The notes under the pieces: generated by a model | Database searches by the model: none | Told to the model about the DNA's origin: nothing | Seen by the model: only the letters and a program-made list of their open reading frames with translations | Assembly: GCA_964404205.1 (NCBI GenBank) | Contig: CAYOJD010000001.1 | Coordinates: 1 to 64,000, forward strand | Direction of reading: 5' to 3' | Length of the DNA stretch: 64,000 nt | From: CAZWBR01 sp964404205 | Lineage (GTDB): Bacteria; Bacteroidota; Bacteroidia; Bacteroidales; Prolixibacteraceae | In this document: piece by piece, positions 62,954 to 64,000 of the stretch | Position numbering within the stretch: position 1 is the first letter of the stretch | Layout: every line of letters starts with the position of its first letter | Made by a program: the position numbers and the translations under genes

Positions 62954-63832
62954 ATGGTAAAAAAAAGGCAGAAACAGGTGAAGAAAAGCCTTTGGGGCTC
63001 CTACTTCACCACCACGTTAAGCATATCGCTTATCCTATTTCTTTTCGGCTTGCTGGGGCTGCTCATCATCAATGCCCAGCGGTTATCCGACTATGTGATG
63101 GAGAATATCGGCGTGACATTGATACTCAAACCCGATGCCCGCGATGTGGATGTTATCAGGCTACAGAAAAACCTTGAAGCCACTGACTTTATTAAATCGA
63201 CCCGATTTGTCGATAAAGAGAGTGCGGCAGCCGAGCTTAAAGGCGAGCTGGGAGAAGACTTTGTCAGCCTGCTTGGCTACAACCCATTGCTTTCATCGAT
63301 TGATGTCAAGGTGTATGCCGCCTATTCGAATCCCGACAGCCTCACTATGCTGGAGAAAAAATTTACAGCCTATCCCGAAGTCCAGGAAGTTTATTATCAG
63401 CGGAACCTTGTTAAGCAATTGAATGCCAATGTCAAGAAAATCAGTTTTATTCTTCTGGCACTTGGCGGTTTGATGTTTATTATTTTCACGGCCCTTATTC
63501 ACAATACCATACGGCTCTCGATATATTCCAAACGATTCTTAATCAATACCATGCAACTGGTCGGGGCAACAAGGTCATTTATACGCCGTCCGTTTGTGGC
63601 GAAGGGAATTCTTCACGGAATTTACGGTGCCATCATTGCCTGTTTTATGCTGCTGGCCCTTTTCTTTTCGTATCAGGTTGAATTGAAAGATTTTATCAAT
63701 TTTCAGGATTCAACATCGCTTATTCTGTTGGTCGCCTCCATTTTCTTGTTCGGAATATTCATTACCGGCCTATCTACCTATTTTGCAGTCAATAAATTTT
63801 TACGAATGAAGTTTGATCAGCTCTTTTATTGA
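62954..63832 (+). CDS. ftsX: Cell-division protein FtsX
   Basis: The 292-residue protein has one N-terminal transmembrane helix (FTTTLSISLILFLFGLLGLLIINAQ), a periplasmic loop of about 120 residues with the FtsX pattern IGVTLILKPDARDVDVIRLQKNLEATDFIKSTRFVDKESAAAEL, and three C-terminal helices (SFILLALGGLMFIIFTALIHNTIRLSIYSKRFLINTMQLVGATRSFIRRPF). With FtsE it activates peptidoglycan hydrolases at the septum. The ATPase FtsE is not adjacent in this window. It is followed by a DUF3098 gene, the arrangement typical of Bacteroidota. Confidence 0.93.
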   Translation: MVKKRQKQVKKSLWGSYFTTTLSISLILFLFGLLGLLIINAQRLSDYVMENIGVTLILKPDARDVDVIRLQKNLEATDFIKSTRFVDKESAAAELKGELGEDFVSLLGYNPLLSSIDVKVYAAYSNPDSLTMLEKKFTAYPEVQEVYYQRNLVKQLNANVKKISFILLALGGLMFIIFTALIHNTIRLSIYSKRFLINTMQLVGATRSFIRRPFVAKGILHGIYGAIIACFMLLALFFSYQVELKDFINFQDSTSLILLVASIFLFGIFITGLSTYFAVNKFLRMKFDQLFY

Positions 63833-63842
63833 TCTATCTTTG
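63813..63842 (+). promoter_or_regulatory. Consensus Bacteroidota promoter for the DUF3098 gene
   Basis: TTG at 63813-63815 and TATCTTTG at 63835-63842 are separated by 19 nt, an excellent match to the phylum consensus. The -7 box begins 3 bp after the ftsX stop and lies 27 bp before the next start. Confidence 0.75.
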
Positions 63843-63869
63843 CGGGTTACAAATATAATCGTATCATAC

Positions 63870-64000
63870 ATGGCAAAAAAAGTCGAAAACACTGATGAGA
63901 AAGCTTTTGCATTAGGCAAAGAAAACCTGAAGCTGCTTGTTATTGGGTTTTTTATCATCATTGTTGGATTTCTTCTGATGATTGGAGGAGGAAGCGATGA
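63870..64000 (+). CDS. DUF3098 small membrane protein (N-terminal part)
   Basis: The window ends 43 codons into this gene. The visible part has the short N-terminus MAKKVENTDEKAFALGKENLKLLVIG and one transmembrane helix (LLVIGFFIIIVGFLLMIGG) ending in the GGGSD motif, which matches the start of DUF3098 proteins. These are about 75-90 residues long with two helices, of unknown function. In Bacteroidota they lie between ftsX and the undecaprenyl-diphosphatase gene uppP, so uppP is expected just past the window. Confidence 0.8.
   Translation, partial: MAKKVENTDEKAFALGKENLKLLVIGFFIIIVGFLLMIGGGSD

Noticed and set aside
1..64000. tRNA, rRNA, prophage, insertion sequence or integration site
   Set aside because: No T-loop-like tRNA signature, transposase, integrase or terminal repeats were seen in any gap, and the gene content is core-like throughout.

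Overview
The window is a chromosomal segment of a Bacteroidota bacterium, most likely from the Bacteroidales/Marinilabiliales side of the phylum. The evidence is a full-length SprA/Sov-type outer-membrane translocon of the type IX secretion system, a sufBCDSE operon, an S46 dipeptidyl-peptidase, a GSCFA-domain protein, YfhO, and an ftsX-DUF3098 junction. Several genes also have promoters of the phylum's TTG / TAnnTTTG type (clearest at 63813-63842 and 946-974). Menaquinone appears to be made by the futalosine route (mqnC). No phage, insertion sequence, CRISPR array, rRNA or tRNA was found.

Layout. 1-5.1 kb: the 3' end of an S46 peptidase, rnhA, waaA (Kdo transfer to lipid A) and a class II ribonucleotide reductase. 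5.1-13.5 kb: a GntR regulator divergent from a six-gene operon (sugar permease, GH140 apiosidase-like enzyme, TIM-barrel decarboxylase, oxidoisomerase, Gfo/Idh/MocA dehydrogenase, large lactonase). Together these read as a complete non-phosphorylative D-apiose pathway: glycan-bound apiose to D-apiose to D-apionolactone to D-apionate to 3-oxo-isoapionate to L-erythrulose plus CO2. This is the most interesting block. 13.5-24.8 kb (minus strand): rnhB, sprA, ruvA, pdxA and leucyl aminopeptidase. 24.9-28.2 kb: mqnC and speA, the latter with a possible structured leader. 28.6-34.5 kb (minus strand): a MacAB-TolC-like export operon (ATPase, two permeases, adaptor, TolC-type channel). 34.7-44.5 kb: thiL, then sufB-C-D-S-E, a MIP18/SufT-like gene, queG, a frameshifted alpha/beta hydrolase and a GSCFA protein.

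44.5-52 kb: a glycogen/alpha-glucan block (debranching enzyme, GT4-type synthase, GH57 enzyme, glucan phosphorylase) closed by a perfect 19-bp terminator stem shared with a convergent LytTR response regulator. 53-60 kb: tsaB (broken by a frameshift), then a surface-glycan cluster of four glycosyltransferases, a methyltransferase and a flippase. 60.4-64 kb: YfhO, FtsX and the start of a DUF3098 membrane protein.

Two otherwise well-conserved genes (the hydrolase at 42.65-43.47 kb and tsaB at 53.09-53.81 kb) each carry one frameshift of the same phase. tsaB is normally essential, so base-level errors in the assembly are a live possibility. Two intergenic regions carry 11-bp tandem repeats. All functional calls come from reading motifs and gene context; no database search was run.
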